Made by a program: the position numbers and the translations under genes. This document shows positions 1 through 6,748 of a stretch of DNA of 11,620 nucleotides, one piece after another. Location of the stretch: contig JBLINY010000134.1 of NCBI GenBank assembly GCA_047638695.1, forward strand, positions 1 to 11,620. Reading direction: 5' to 3'. Numbering within the stretch: position 1 is the first letter of the stretch; each line of letters opens with the position of its first letter. The stretch is from JAHECQ01 sp047638695. GTDB taxonomy: Bacteria > Actinomycetota > Acidimicrobiia > Acidimicrobiales > SZUA-35. The notes under the pieces were generated by a model, which was not told where the DNA came from, did not search any database, and worked only from the letters and a program-made list of their open reading frames with translations.

Positions 1-2003
1 ACGGTTTGTACTTCGGTGGGCCGACCGGCGACCTCGAGGAGGAAACCCTTCATGCCAAGGCCGTAGACCTGATGCAGTTCGGTAGGCGAGTCACGCAAAC
101 GGCGGTGATTGCTCTGAAGCCCGCGGGAGTCGGCTCTGAAGAGATGGAGCATCCACTGATTCGAGATCAGCCGCATGGCCAGATCGTGATCGTCGGCGCT
201 GAGATGGGCGACGCATCGGTCAACGAGTTCTATGCCTTCGATCGGGTGCGAGTGGAACACGGTGAAAGCCCCCAACAGCAGCCGGGCCGCAGTCGACCAC
301 TGTTGTTGTGACCCAGCCCACTCGAACGCCGTCACCAGATTGGCCCGGTCTGGGTCGAGGAGCCTCCTGGCTGCTAGGTCGGCCGACATGGCCAACGGGT
401 AACGCAAAGCCAGACTCAGGTAGTGGTCGAGGTGGCGATCCCGGATGGCTTTGGCGTCGCCGGCGTCGGCGAGGTGTTGTTGAGCGTAGGCGGCGGTGGT
501 TTCGAACAACCGAAACCGTGCCCGGCCACTCGTTTGTTCGCGGACCACAAGCGATTTCGCGATCAGCGAGTCAACCAGATCGACCGCAACCCCACGCGAC
601 ACCTCGGCGACGGCAGCCACAGCATCGAGATCGAAGGTGCCGACGAATGCCCCCAACACCCTGAGCAGCGCCTGCTCGTCGGTGTCGAGCAGGTTGTAGC
701 TCCAGTCCAGGGTGGCTTCGAGGGTGCGTTGGCGTTGACGCCGGCGGCCACCGTGTAACAACGCGAACCGGTCTTCGATTCCGGCCAGCAACTCTTCTGG
801 AGACAACACCGAGCTGCGTGCTGCGGCCAGTTCGATCGCCAACGGCATGCCGTCCAGACGGCGACACAATCGGGCCACCACCGCCCGATCCTCTTCATTC
901 AGGGTGAAGGTCGAATCGAGCTCGGCAGCCCGGCGGGTGAACAACTCGACCGCAGCCGAACCCTCATCATCAGCCGATAGTGGCGGCACAACTATGACCT
1001 GTTCACCGTCGACATCGAGACGCTCGCGGCTGGTCGCCAACAGTGTCGCCCTACTTGGTCGGGCAATGAACCGTTCAGCAAACTCGGCCGCCTCGTCGAT
1101 CAGATGCTCACAGTTGTCAACAATCAACAACAAGTCCTTGCTGGCGACGAAGTCCAGAATCTGTTCCGACAGGTCACCAGTCACAAGACTCAACCCCAGC
1201 CCAGCGGCCACCGCCGAAACAACCAGGCTCCCATCTGACACAGGAGTCAGATCAACGAACCACACCCCATCGGCCCGATGCGGTAACTCTTCCTCACCGA
1301 CAGCCACCGCCAAACGGGTCTTCCCCGTGCCGCCACCAGCGGTCAGCGTGACCACCCTCGCCGTATCAAACGCTTTCCGGATGCTGCGCAGATCTTCTGA
1401 CCGGCCGACCAGACCAGTGGCTGCCGCCGGCAGGTTCGTCAAACCAGGATTCACCACCCGCAACGGCGGGAACTCGCCGTCGCCGAGCTGCCAGATCTGC
1501 ACAGGCTCGCCAACATCGCGTAGCCCATGGATGCCGAGATCACGAGCCGAGACCCCGGCGGCCTGGCGTACCGGGTCGGTCAACAACACCTGACCGCCAT
1601 GCCCAGCCGATTCCAGACGGGCCGTGGTGTTCACCACCGGGCCGAAGTAATCGCCGCTGCGCTCCTCAGCCTCACCCACATGTAAACCCATCCGGACCTG
1701 CAACACCGGACCAGGCCAGTCGGAGTCAGCCAACGCTCCCTGGGCAGCCTCAGCCGCTTCGACCGCCTGCGAAGCCCGCCCAAAGGCCACCGCGAACGAA
1801 TCACCCGCAGTGGTGAACACATAGCCGCCCCGAGACTCCACTGCCTCCCGCAGGACCCGATCGTGAACCTGCAAGCTGGCCGACATCGCATCACGGTCCT
1901 CAGCCCACAAACGGGTCGAACCCTCCACATCAGTGAACAGAAACGTCACAATCCCACTGGGAAACGCCCCCTCCTCACGTCTCGGTTCCAGCCCCTCGGT
2001 CAC
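1..2003 (-). CDS. Class III nucleotide cyclase domain fused to NB-ARC/STAND-type ATPase (3' end outside window)
   Basis: The minus-strand frame is open from a GTG at 2003 to the left edge, giving 667 codons with no stop inside the window. The GTG is the first start after an in-frame TAG 9 nt upstream, and AGGG lies 7 nt before it. Residues 18–167 are a class III adenylate/guanylate cyclase domain: FLFTDVEGSTRLW with metal Asp25, AGDSF with metal Asp68, and Asn125/Arg129 in VVNTTARL for the transition state. The purine-selecting Lys is replaced by Thr64, while Asp118 is kept. Residues 197–430 form an AfsR/LuxR-like ATPase: GGGTGKT (223–229; the first Walker A glycine is Ala222), Walker B LLLIVDNCEH (291–300), ATSRE (323–327) and GMPLAIELAAAR (385 onward). 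From about 430 it is helical and TPR-like. Family knowledge suggests a signal-responsive regulator; the signal and the real nucleotide product are unknown, and any C-terminal DNA-binding domain would lie outside the window. Confidence 0.9.
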   Translation of the reverse strand, partial: MTEGLEPRREEGAFPSGIVTFLFTDVEGSTRLWAEDRDAMSASLQVHDRVLREAVESRGGYVFTTAGDSFAVAFGRASQAVEAAEAAQGALADSDWPGPVLQVRMGLHVGEAEERSGDYFGPVVNTTARLESAGHGGQVLLTDPVRQAAGVSARDLGIHGLRDVGEPVQIWQLGDGEFPPLRVVNPGLTNLPAAATGLVGRSEDLRSIRKAFDTARVVTLTAGGGTGKTRLAVAVGEEELPHRADGVWFVDLTPVSDGSLVVSAVAAGLGLSLVTGDLSEQILDFVASKDLLLIVDNCEHLIDEAAEFAERFIARPSRATLLATSRERLDVDGEQVIVVPPLSADDEGSAAVELFTRRAAELDSTFTLNEEDRAVVARLCRRLDGMPLAIELAAARSSVLSPEELLAGIEDRFALLHGGRRRQRQRTLEATLDWSYNLLDTDEQALLRVLGAFVGTFDLDAVAAVAEVSRGVAVDLVDSLIAKSLVVREQTSGRARFRLFETTAAYAQQHLADAGDAKAIRDRHLDHYLSLALRYPLAMSADLAARRLLDPDRANLVTAFEWAGSQQQWSTAARLLLGAFTVFHSHPIEGIELVDRCVAHLSADDHDLAMRLISNQWMLHLFRADSRGLQSNHRRLRDSPTELHQVYGLGMKGFLLEVAGRPTEVQT

Positions 2004-2310
2004 ACCCGCACCCTAAACCCTCAGCCCACAACCCGACCCACTCGGTAACGCTCACCGCCCGCGCCGGAAACCCCCGAGCTGTACGTGTAGATACCGGAAG
2101 GCCGGTCCGAACCACGACCCGAGCGATACCGACACCGCAGGAAGGAGCCCCGAACCGAGCAGACCCGGCATATGTAGCAAAGTGAGCGGTAGGGCCGGCA
2201 CTCCTCGGCCCGCAACTCGTGCGCATAACGTTCACCTTCCCGATGACCCCCATCGACTTCGCCCATCAGCGTTGCTGAGCCACCTATATCAAGCGTTGTA
2301 CCTTCGAGCG
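2004..2310. other. Divergent intergenic region between the cyclase-ATPase gene and the unknown gene
   Basis: About 307 bases separate the GTG of the minus-strand regulator from the preferred ATG of the plus-strand gene. Promoters for both genes should lie here, but I see no convincing -35/-10 pair. The plus-strand frame stays open back to a GTG at 2182, but the 43 extra residues are rich in Pro, Arg, Ala and His and look like translated non-coding sequence. Confidence 0.4.
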
Positions 2311-3066
2311 ATGCACTCCTACGTGGTGGAAGGAAAGGTGTCGTTGGTTCGGCTGTTCGTTCGAGGCGATGAAACCCAGTCTGACCTCGACTTGCTGAGG
2401 GCTCTTGGCCTCGGCGACTTCACCCCGGTACCAGTCGAGGGCGTCGGGTTCTCACCCCCGAGCGTCATCGTCGGAAACAGTGACAAGTGGGTTGTCATCG
2501 CCGACTGCGGGACACTGCTCTACCACCCCCACGACAAACAGAACCTGGTTGCGAAACTCGCCCACACATATGCCGAGGCTTTCTGGTGCGCTCTCCCCGA
2601 CACCGACGACACCTTCAAGTTCGACTGCTGGCACAAAGGTGAGCTGCGACGCTCGTACCACCTGAGCCCTGTTGGCTGGACCGGTGAGCAGACTCTTGCC
2701 GAATCAGGGACCCCATTCGGTTTCGAAGCCCAAACCTCGCAGCTGCATGCCGAAGACCAGCCACTGGAAATAGGGCGGCGACTCGGCTTCGATACTGCAG
2801 ACGCCGCTGGAACATTCCGTGCCTACATAGGTTCGCCAGTCGAGCGAAAGCCAGGCGACCTGCTCAAAGGGATCTGGAACATTCCACGCGAGATCGTCGC
2901 CCTGATCGATGAGCACGGACGAGATCACCCCACCGTGCAGGAGTTCATGGCCGCTCGAAGGCCTCACGACCCGACTGAACCATCGAGGCCGCGCGCCACC
3001 CATATCGACGCCACTCCAGGCTCCGATATCCGAGCGGAGCCGGCAAACCTGTGCGGGTTCGCCTGA
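2311..3066 (+). CDS. Protein of unknown function
   Basis: I do not recognise this protein. From the ATG at 2311 it has 251 residues; an upstream in-frame GTG at 2182 would give 294. Neither start has a clear Shine-Dalgarno site, and the ATG is preferred because the sequence before it looks non-coding. Residues read like a soluble globular protein, with no signal peptide or membrane segment. The middle part alternates strands and polar turns (VIVGNSDKWVVIADCGTLL, then FWCALPDTDDTFKFDCW), and the last 40 or so residues are Pro/Arg-rich and probably disordered. The gene is alone between a divergent regulator and the 3' end of a tRNA operon, so context gives no function. That it is a real gene rests on sustained coding-like composition over about 220 residues. 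Confidence 0.6.
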   Translation: MHSYVVEGKVSLVRLFVRGDETQSDLDLLRALGLGDFTPVPVEGVGFSPPSVIVGNSDKWVVIADCGTLLYHPHDKQNLVAKLAHTYAEAFWCALPDTDDTFKFDCWHKGELRRSYHLSPVGWTGEQTLAESGTPFGFEAQTSQLHAEDQPLEIGRRLGFDTADAAGTFRAYIGSPVERKPGDLLKGIWNIPREIVALIDEHGRDHPTVQEFMAARRPHDPTEPSRPRATHIDATPGSDIRAEPANLCGFA

Positions 3067-3379
3067 CGCTTTGTGGGTGCCGATCCCACGCATAACGGCA
3101 GCACCGAATCACTGCGGAAAGCCCCGATGAGGCGCAGCACTTCGGAGTCTTCGTCATGTCACAGAATCTCGCCGAAATGAAGGGCCACGAGGCAGAGATG
3201 GAGGAGAGACTGACGTTGTTCAGCACACGAAACCATCGGCATCTCGATGCGCCGGGAGCGCAGGGTCTGGCGATTCTCAAGCTCCGCAATCGACCACTTT
3301 GCGTGGCAGTCTCTCAACCCGCACTTTTCGTTCGTAACTTCAAAAGGGCACGTATAGGGCACGAAACCGGAGACGATGC
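3067..3379. other. Gene-poor stretch between the unknown gene and the tRNA terminator
   Basis: About 313 bases hold no gene I can support. A plus-strand frame starting with ATG at 3156 begins plausibly (MSQNLAEMKGHEAEMEERL), but it continues through the terminator hairpin and antisense through tRNA-Phe to 3497, so it is at most a relic. No repeats or attachment-site copies of the tRNA 3' ends were seen. Confidence 0.4.
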
Positions 3380-3425
3380 AAAAAAGACGGCAGCAGGTCA
3401 GGGCCTTTTCGCCCCTGACCTGCTG
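3380..3425 (-). terminator. Intrinsic terminator of the tRNA operon
   Basis: A perfect 13-bp stem (CAGCAGGTCAGGG at 3391–3403 paired with 3413–3425) with a 9-nt loop is followed on the minus strand by CCGTC and then six T (3385–3380). It lies 7 nt beyond the encoded CCA end of tRNA-Phe, where a terminator for the minus-strand tRNA operon is expected. On the plus strand no T-run follows the stem, so it is one-directional. Confidence 0.85.
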
Positions 3426-3432
3426 TTATCGG

Positions 3433-3508
3433 TGGTGGTCGGGCGGGGCGTCGATCCCCGGACCTACCGCTTTTCAGGCGGTCGCTCTGCCGACTGAGCT
3501 ACCCGACC
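3433..3508 (-). tRNA. tRNA-Phe (anticodon GAA)
   Basis: The cloverleaf is complete on the minus strand: acceptor GGTCGGG/CCCGACC, D-stem GCTC/GAGC, anticodon stem ACCGC/GCGGT with loop CTGAAAA (anticodon GAA), T-stem CGGGG/CCCCG, discriminator A and an encoded CCA at 3435–3433. It has 73 nt plus CCA. The T-loop reads ATCGACG, so position 54 is A where T is nearly universal. It is last in the Glu–Asp–Phe operon. Confidence 0.96.
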
Positions 3509-3569
3509 AGGATCTGTTGTTCGAAATGGTCTTGCGCTAGGGACTCAACGAACCAAGTCGAAGAGTATG

Positions 3570-3647
3570 TGGCGGTCCCGACGAGATTTGAACTCGCGAC
3601 CTCCGCCTTGACAGGGCGGCGTGCACTCCAGACTGCACTACGGGACC
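3570..3647 (-). tRNA. tRNA-Asp (anticodon GTC)
   Basis: The minus-strand cloverleaf has acceptor GGTCCCG/CGGGACC, anticodon stem CCGCC/GGCGG with loop CTGTCAA (anticodon GTC), T-stem GCGAG/CTCGT with one G·T pair and T-loop TTCAAAT. The discriminator is G, as expected for tRNA-Asp, and CCA is encoded (3572–3570). The body is 75 nt. It is the middle gene of the operon, 61 nt before tRNA-Phe. Confidence 0.97.
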
Positions 3648-3663
3648 AGAACTAAACTTTTAG

Positions 3664-3736
3664 CACCCCCAACGGGATTCGAACCCGTGTTCCTGCCGTG
3701 AAAGGGCAGTGTCCTAGGCCGCTGAACGATGGGGGC
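3664..3736 (-). tRNA. tRNA-Glu (anticodon TTC)
   Basis: The minus-strand cloverleaf has acceptor GCCCCCA/TGGGGGT with a G·T first pair, anticodon stem CTGCC/GGCAG with loop CTTTCAC (anticodon TTC), T-stem ACGGG/CCCGT and T-loop TTCGAAT. The body is 73 nt with discriminator G. The following bases are CTA, so CCA is not encoded here, unlike in the two tRNAs downstream, and must be added by the CCA enzyme. It is first in the operon, 16 nt before tRNA-Asp. Confidence 0.97.
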
Positions 3737-3772
3737 CGATGACATTGGCTCTACGCCCGTGAAGGCCGGATC

Positions 3773-3781
3773 AATGTAGCA
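3773..3781 (-). promoter_or_regulatory. Possible extended -10 promoter element for the tRNA operon
   Basis: The minus strand reads TGCTACATT, a TGn followed by a TANNNT-type hexamer, with its 3' end 36 nt upstream of the first base of tRNA-Glu. No good -35 hexamer stands at the right distance, so this rests on the extended -10 motif and its position only. Confidence 0.3.
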
Positions 3782-3835
3782 GAACACTCGACAACCGCCA
3801 CCCACAATCGGCGGCGCAAATTTGACGGTTGATCT

Positions 3836-4342
3836 TCAGTCGAGCCGTACTGCTTCCGTGCCTTCGTCGGGCAGCACCGAGGCCAGGCCGTCGACGATCT
3901 CACTCAGGACGTGTCCGAGGAATCCGTAGATCTCGAAGGCATCGGCGTTGGGGTCGTCTGGCGAAAACTCCTCAGTGTCCTCACTGACGTCGAGGCGAGT
4001 GCCAAGCACGAGACGAAGATCGTTCACCACAGTCATCCATGCCATCAGCTCGTCTTCGGCCAGCAGGTCCTTACCGATCGTGCTGGCAACAACATCGAGC
4101 GAGTTGCGACGCTGCTCGATCAGCTGGTCCTTGGCGAAGACCTGGTAACCGGCGTCGCGTTCGGGATCGGTGGGGTAGGCGGTAGGAAACAGCCTGGTGA
4201 GATCGGGGGAGTCAGACTCGAGCAAGCCGTCGAGCTGGCGGCCCAGTTGCACGATGAGCTCGCCAACGTGGTCCGGGAAGCGGATGTGGAACGTGTCGAG
4301 GCTGGCCGCTTCAACATACCGAAAGCGCCGACGCCAGCTCAT
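3836..4342 (-). CDS. DUF2017 family protein
   Basis: A 168-residue protein with no signal peptide or membrane segment. It is acidic (for example FSPDDPNADAFEIYGF), with probable helices around LGRQLDGLL and AWMTVVNDLRLVLGTRLDV. I assign it to DUF2017 from its size, from sequence features such as the NDLRLVLGTRL stretch, and from its position directly after clpS, which is where this family sits in actinobacteria. Its ATG overlaps the clpS stop as ATGA (4342–4339), so the two are probably translationally coupled. The family has no established function; the linkage suggests a role close to ClpS-dependent proteolysis, which is inference. It is the last protein gene before the tRNA operon. Confidence 0.85.
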   Translation of the reverse strand: MSWRRRFRYVEAASLDTFHIRFPDHVGELIVQLGRQLDGLLESDSPDLTRLFPTAYPTDPERDAGYQVFAKDQLIEQRRNSLDVVASTIGKDLLAEDELMAWMTVVNDLRLVLGTRLDVSEDTEEFSPDDPNADAFEIYGFLGHVLSEIVDGLASVLPDEGTEAVRLD

Positions 4343-4638
4343 TCGTCATGTTCCATGGTGGCCCACAAGCCGTGAGCGTGCAGACGATGGACGTCGCGCT
4401 CGGCTTCGGTTCGAGTACCGCTGGAGACGTTGGCCCTGCCCTTCTCATGAACGTCGAGCATTAGGCGAGTGGCCTTTTCTTTCGAGTACCCGAACAACTT
4501 CTGAAGGACGAACGTGACGTAGGGCATCAGGTTGATGGGATCGTTCCACACCAACACCACCCATGGTCGATCCTCTTCAGTTGCTTCGCTCGTCTCGGGG
4601 TCTTGGACCGCGAGAGGTACAGAGGAGGCGCCCGTCAT
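4339..4638 (-). CDS. clpS: ATP-dependent Clp protease adaptor ClpS
   Basis: A 99-residue protein with the complete ClpS core: RPWVVLVWNDPINLMPYV (24–41), KLFGYSKEKAT (47–57), DVHEKGRA (62–69) and TEAERDVHRLHAHGL near the end. ClpS binds proteins bearing N-terminal degron residues and delivers them to the ClpC/ClpA unfoldase in the cytosol. The residues that hold the N-degron amino group and side chain are present: Asn32, Asp33, Met38 and His64. The first 23 residues are an acidic, flexible leader typical of the family. The ATG is 4 nt after the ctaA stop and the stop overlaps the DUF2017 start, so the three form one transcription unit. The Shine-Dalgarno site is weak (GGGCAG), which suggests translational coupling to ctaA. 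Confidence 0.97.
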   Translation of the reverse strand: MTGASSVPLAVQDPETSEATEEDRPWVVLVWNDPINLMPYVTFVLQKLFGYSKEKATRLMLDVHEKGRANVSSGTRTEAERDVHRLHAHGLWATMEHDE

Positions 4639-4642
4639 ACGA

Positions 4643-5626
4643 TCAAGTCTGCCCGATAGTGGGCGCTACTTCGTCGGCGACAGCCGTTGTTTCGGTGGTG
4701 GCGTTGCCGGCGACGCCGATGTGGAGCCAAACGAGACTGCACCACATCGCTACCGCGCCGACCACGTGTGCCTGTACCAAGATGGGTGGAACGCCGATGG
4801 CGTACTGCCAATATCCGAGCGCTCCCTGTGCAACCGACACAGCGACAACAACTTCTGCTCGGCCAAGAGCGGAGTGATTGACCCGGTGCAGGCGCAGCAC
4901 AAGCCCGACAAGGGCGGCGACGAAGAGCCATGCGGTCAAACCGTGAAGACGGGCAACGTTCTCGAGATCGAGGCGAAAGCGGTCGGCCCGGATGTCGCCG
5001 CTGTTGGGCCCGGTGCCAGTGACCAGGGTTCCCATAAAGAGCAGGAGGGCCCCCATCCCTACCTGCAGTCGGCTGTGAGCGAGAAGACTCCGGTTCGAGC
5101 GAAACGTCCCGGCGTCTATCCCGGTGGGACGTGCGGAATCGGCCGGCGGTGCTGTACTACCTGGACGTGCTGTATCGACTGGAGGCGCGGTGTCGTGCGT
5201 GAGGCCGTACAGGACCAAAGCGTTCCAGAGCAGCACCATCGACAGAAGAAAGTGTGCGGCTACGACGAGTGGGTTGAGCTCGAGCTTCACGGTGAAGGCT
5301 CCGAGAATGATCTGGGCAACCACACCAGTCACGAGCCCCCAAGCCCACGGCATGAGTTCGGGGCGGTGAGGTACGAGGCGACGAGCGCCGAGGGCGGCGA
5401 GAGCGACCGCAAGGCCAACCACACCGGATAGCAGGCGATTTCCGAACTCGATCCAGCCATGCAAACTGTTGGCTGGAACCAGTTGCTCATCGTTGCACGT
5501 TGGCCAGTCCTCGCAGCCAAGCCCCGAATCGGTCAGCCGCACGGCGGCCCCGGTCAAGACAATGAGGGCGAGCATCGCCGTAGCCCACCCGACAACGCTG
5601 CGATACCGCTTTGGCGTGAATACCAC
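4643..5626 (-). CDS. ctaA: Heme A synthase (COX15/CtaA)
   Basis: This 327-residue membrane protein converts heme O to heme A by oxidising the C8 methyl group, supplying aa3-type oxidase. It shows the two-fold CtaA layout of two four-helix halves. The first half has VRLTDSGLGCEDWPTC with the cysteine pair Cys38/Cys44, then Glu60 in WIEFGNR, then His125 in VAAHF. The second has GTLVTGTGPNSGD, His228 in ARLHGLTAW and His287 in QAHVVGA. The first-half position that is a heme-ligand His in Bacillus CtaA (three residues after the Glu) is Asn63 here; I recall the same in actinobacterial members but cannot align them. The linker (about 145–178) is rich in Pro, Ala and Thr with a near-repeat (DTARPG/DSARPT). 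It is divergent from ctaB with about 100 bases between the starts, and leads an operon with clpS. Confidence 0.95.
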   Translation of the reverse strand: MVFTPKRYRSVVGWATAMLALIVLTGAAVRLTDSGLGCEDWPTCNDEQLVPANSLHGWIEFGNRLLSGVVGLAVALAALGARRLVPHRPELMPWAWGLVTGVVAQIILGAFTVKLELNPLVVAAHFLLSMVLLWNALVLYGLTHDTAPPVDTARPGSTAPPADSARPTGIDAGTFRSNRSLLAHSRLQVGMGALLLFMGTLVTGTGPNSGDIRADRFRLDLENVARLHGLTAWLFVAALVGLVLRLHRVNHSALGRAEVVVAVSVAQGALGYWQYAIGVPPILVQAHVVGAVAMWCSLVWLHIGVAGNATTETTAVADEVAPTIGQT

Positions 5627-5726
5627 ACCCCGACGTTAGAGAGATTCAGGGCCTACGACGTGACCACCGCGACAAAATCGGCTGCGGCATTCTGGCTGGA
5701 CCGTTTGCTCGGTACCATCCAACACG

Positions 5727-6629
5727 GTGCTGACCGCGACGAAAACCCGTTCTCGCGCAAGTGCGTTCGTCGCGCTCACCAAGCCGCGGATCATCGAACT
5801 GTTGCTCGTCAGCACGGTGCCGACGATGGTGCTGGCGCACCGAGGCCTACCGTCCGTTTGGCTGATGGTCGCCACCGTTATTGGTGGAACCTTGTCGGCT
5901 GGCGGTGCGAACGCCTTCAATATGTATGTCGATCGCGACATCGATGCAGTGATGGAGCGAACCAAAGGCCGCCCCCTCGTTACTGGCGAGGTTGCGCCGA
6001 CTGAAGCACTTGTCTTTGCCTTCGTCGTCGAGTCTGTTTCTTTCTTCTGGCTGTGGGCCTTCGTGAACTTGCTGTCGGCCGTACTCGCCGTCGCCGCATG
6101 TGCCTTCTACGTCTTCGTGTACACCCTCTGGCTGAAGCGAACCTCTACGCAAAACATCGTCATCGGCGGCGCAGCCGGAGCAGCTCCGGTCCTAATCGGC
6201 TGGTCGGCTGTCACGAATTCCCTGGCTTGGCCAGCTCTCATCCTGTTCGGCGTAGTGTTCTTTTGGACCCCACCGCACTTTTGGGCCCTCGCCATTCGGT
6301 ACGAAGACGACTACGCCTCGGTCGACGTGCCGATGATGCCTGTGGTCGCTGGCCATCGCAGTACGGCGCGTCAGATTCTGGCGTACTCGATTGTTGTTTG
6401 GCTCGTCACGCTCCTGTTGATCCCGGTCGGAGACATGGGTTGGATCTACACCATCGCCGCGATGGTGCTCGGTGCGTTCTTTACCGGAGGGGCCGTTCAA
6501 CTTCTCTTAGAGAGCGACTCGGAGAGCCTCGACAAGCGAGCTATCAGGTATTTTGCTTTCTCGATTACCCATCTCACGTTATTGTTCGCCGCCGTCGCCG
6601 TCGACCAATTGGTGCGATGGGGCATATGA
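5727..6629 (+). CDS. ctaB: Protoheme IX farnesyltransferase (heme O synthase)
   Basis: This 300-residue UbiA-family membrane enzyme attaches a farnesyl group to protoheme IX, giving heme O, the substrate of CtaA. Both aspartate-rich prenyl-diphosphate motifs are present: NMYVDRDID (Asn65, Asp69, Asp73, NxxxDxxxD) with DAVMERTKGRPL after it, and YEDDYASVDVPMMP (192–205). The N-terminal ALTKPRIIELLLVSTVPTM is the family signature, and FWTPPHFWALAIR (179–191) is another. About eight or nine hydrophobic helices are visible. The start is a GTG without a clear Shine-Dalgarno site; it is chosen because it leaves the usual short leader before VALTKPR, but it is not certain. It lies divergent from ctaA and 119 nt before the oxidase operon, on the same strand. 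Confidence 0.96.
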   Translation: MLTATKTRSRASAFVALTKPRIIELLLVSTVPTMVLAHRGLPSVWLMVATVIGGTLSAGGANAFNMYVDRDIDAVMERTKGRPLVTGEVAPTEALVFAFVVESVSFFWLWAFVNLLSAVLAVAACAFYVFVYTLWLKRTSTQNIVIGGAAGAAPVLIGWSAVTNSLAWPALILFGVVFFWTPPHFWALAIRYEDDYASVDVPMMPVVAGHRSTARQILAYSIVVWLVTLLLIPVGDMGWIYTIAAMVLGAFFTGGAVQLLLESDSESLDKRAIRYFAFSITHLTLLFAAVAVDQLVRWGI

Positions 6630-6675
6630 CATTCGTTTACCCCCGCCACTAGGGCTACAGTACGCCCGCACCTGC

Positions 6676-6706
6676 GGTAGAGACCTGGCGCGCCAAGCTC
6701 TCTACC
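6676..6706. repeat. Nested inverted repeat between ctaB and the oxidase operon
   Basis: An 8-bp perfect inverted repeat (GGTAGAGA at 6676–6683, TCTCTACC at 6699–6706) encloses the 10-bp palindrome TGGCGCGCCA (6686–6695). It ends 42 nt before the ATG of the first oxidase gene. No T-run follows on either strand, so it is not a classic terminator. It could be an operator or a leader-RNA hairpin; which one cannot be told from sequence alone. Confidence 0.5.
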
Positions 6707-6748
6707 TACGGTCTTCCTGCACGATCTGCCGCTGAGGTCCATCCATCC

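Noticed and set aside
847..1593. Plus-strand open frame of 248 codons inside the cyclase-ATPase gene
   Set aside because: It is rich in Ser, Thr, Arg and Asn with no recognisable motif and lies opposite the clear catalytic domains of the minus-strand gene; it is a shadow frame.
3156..3497. Plus-strand open frame of 113 codons starting MSQNLAEMKGHE
   Set aside because: The start looks coding, but the frame passes through the terminator hairpin and antisense through most of tRNA-Phe, so a functional full-length protein is unlikely.
3433..3736. tRNA cluster as an integration site of a mobile element
   Set aside because: No integrase, no copy of a tRNA 3' end nearby and no change in base composition; the tRNAs and their terminator look like an ordinary operon.
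3795..3814. Short inverted repeat CCGCC/GGCGG after the DUF2017 gene
   Set aside because: Five base pairs with a 10-nt loop and no T-run; too weak to call a terminator, and read-through into the tRNA operon cannot be excluded.
4532..5431. Plus-strand open frame of 299 codons opposite ctaA and clpS
   Set aside because: It is fully covered by two genes with strong family motifs on the other strand and shows no coherent motif itself.
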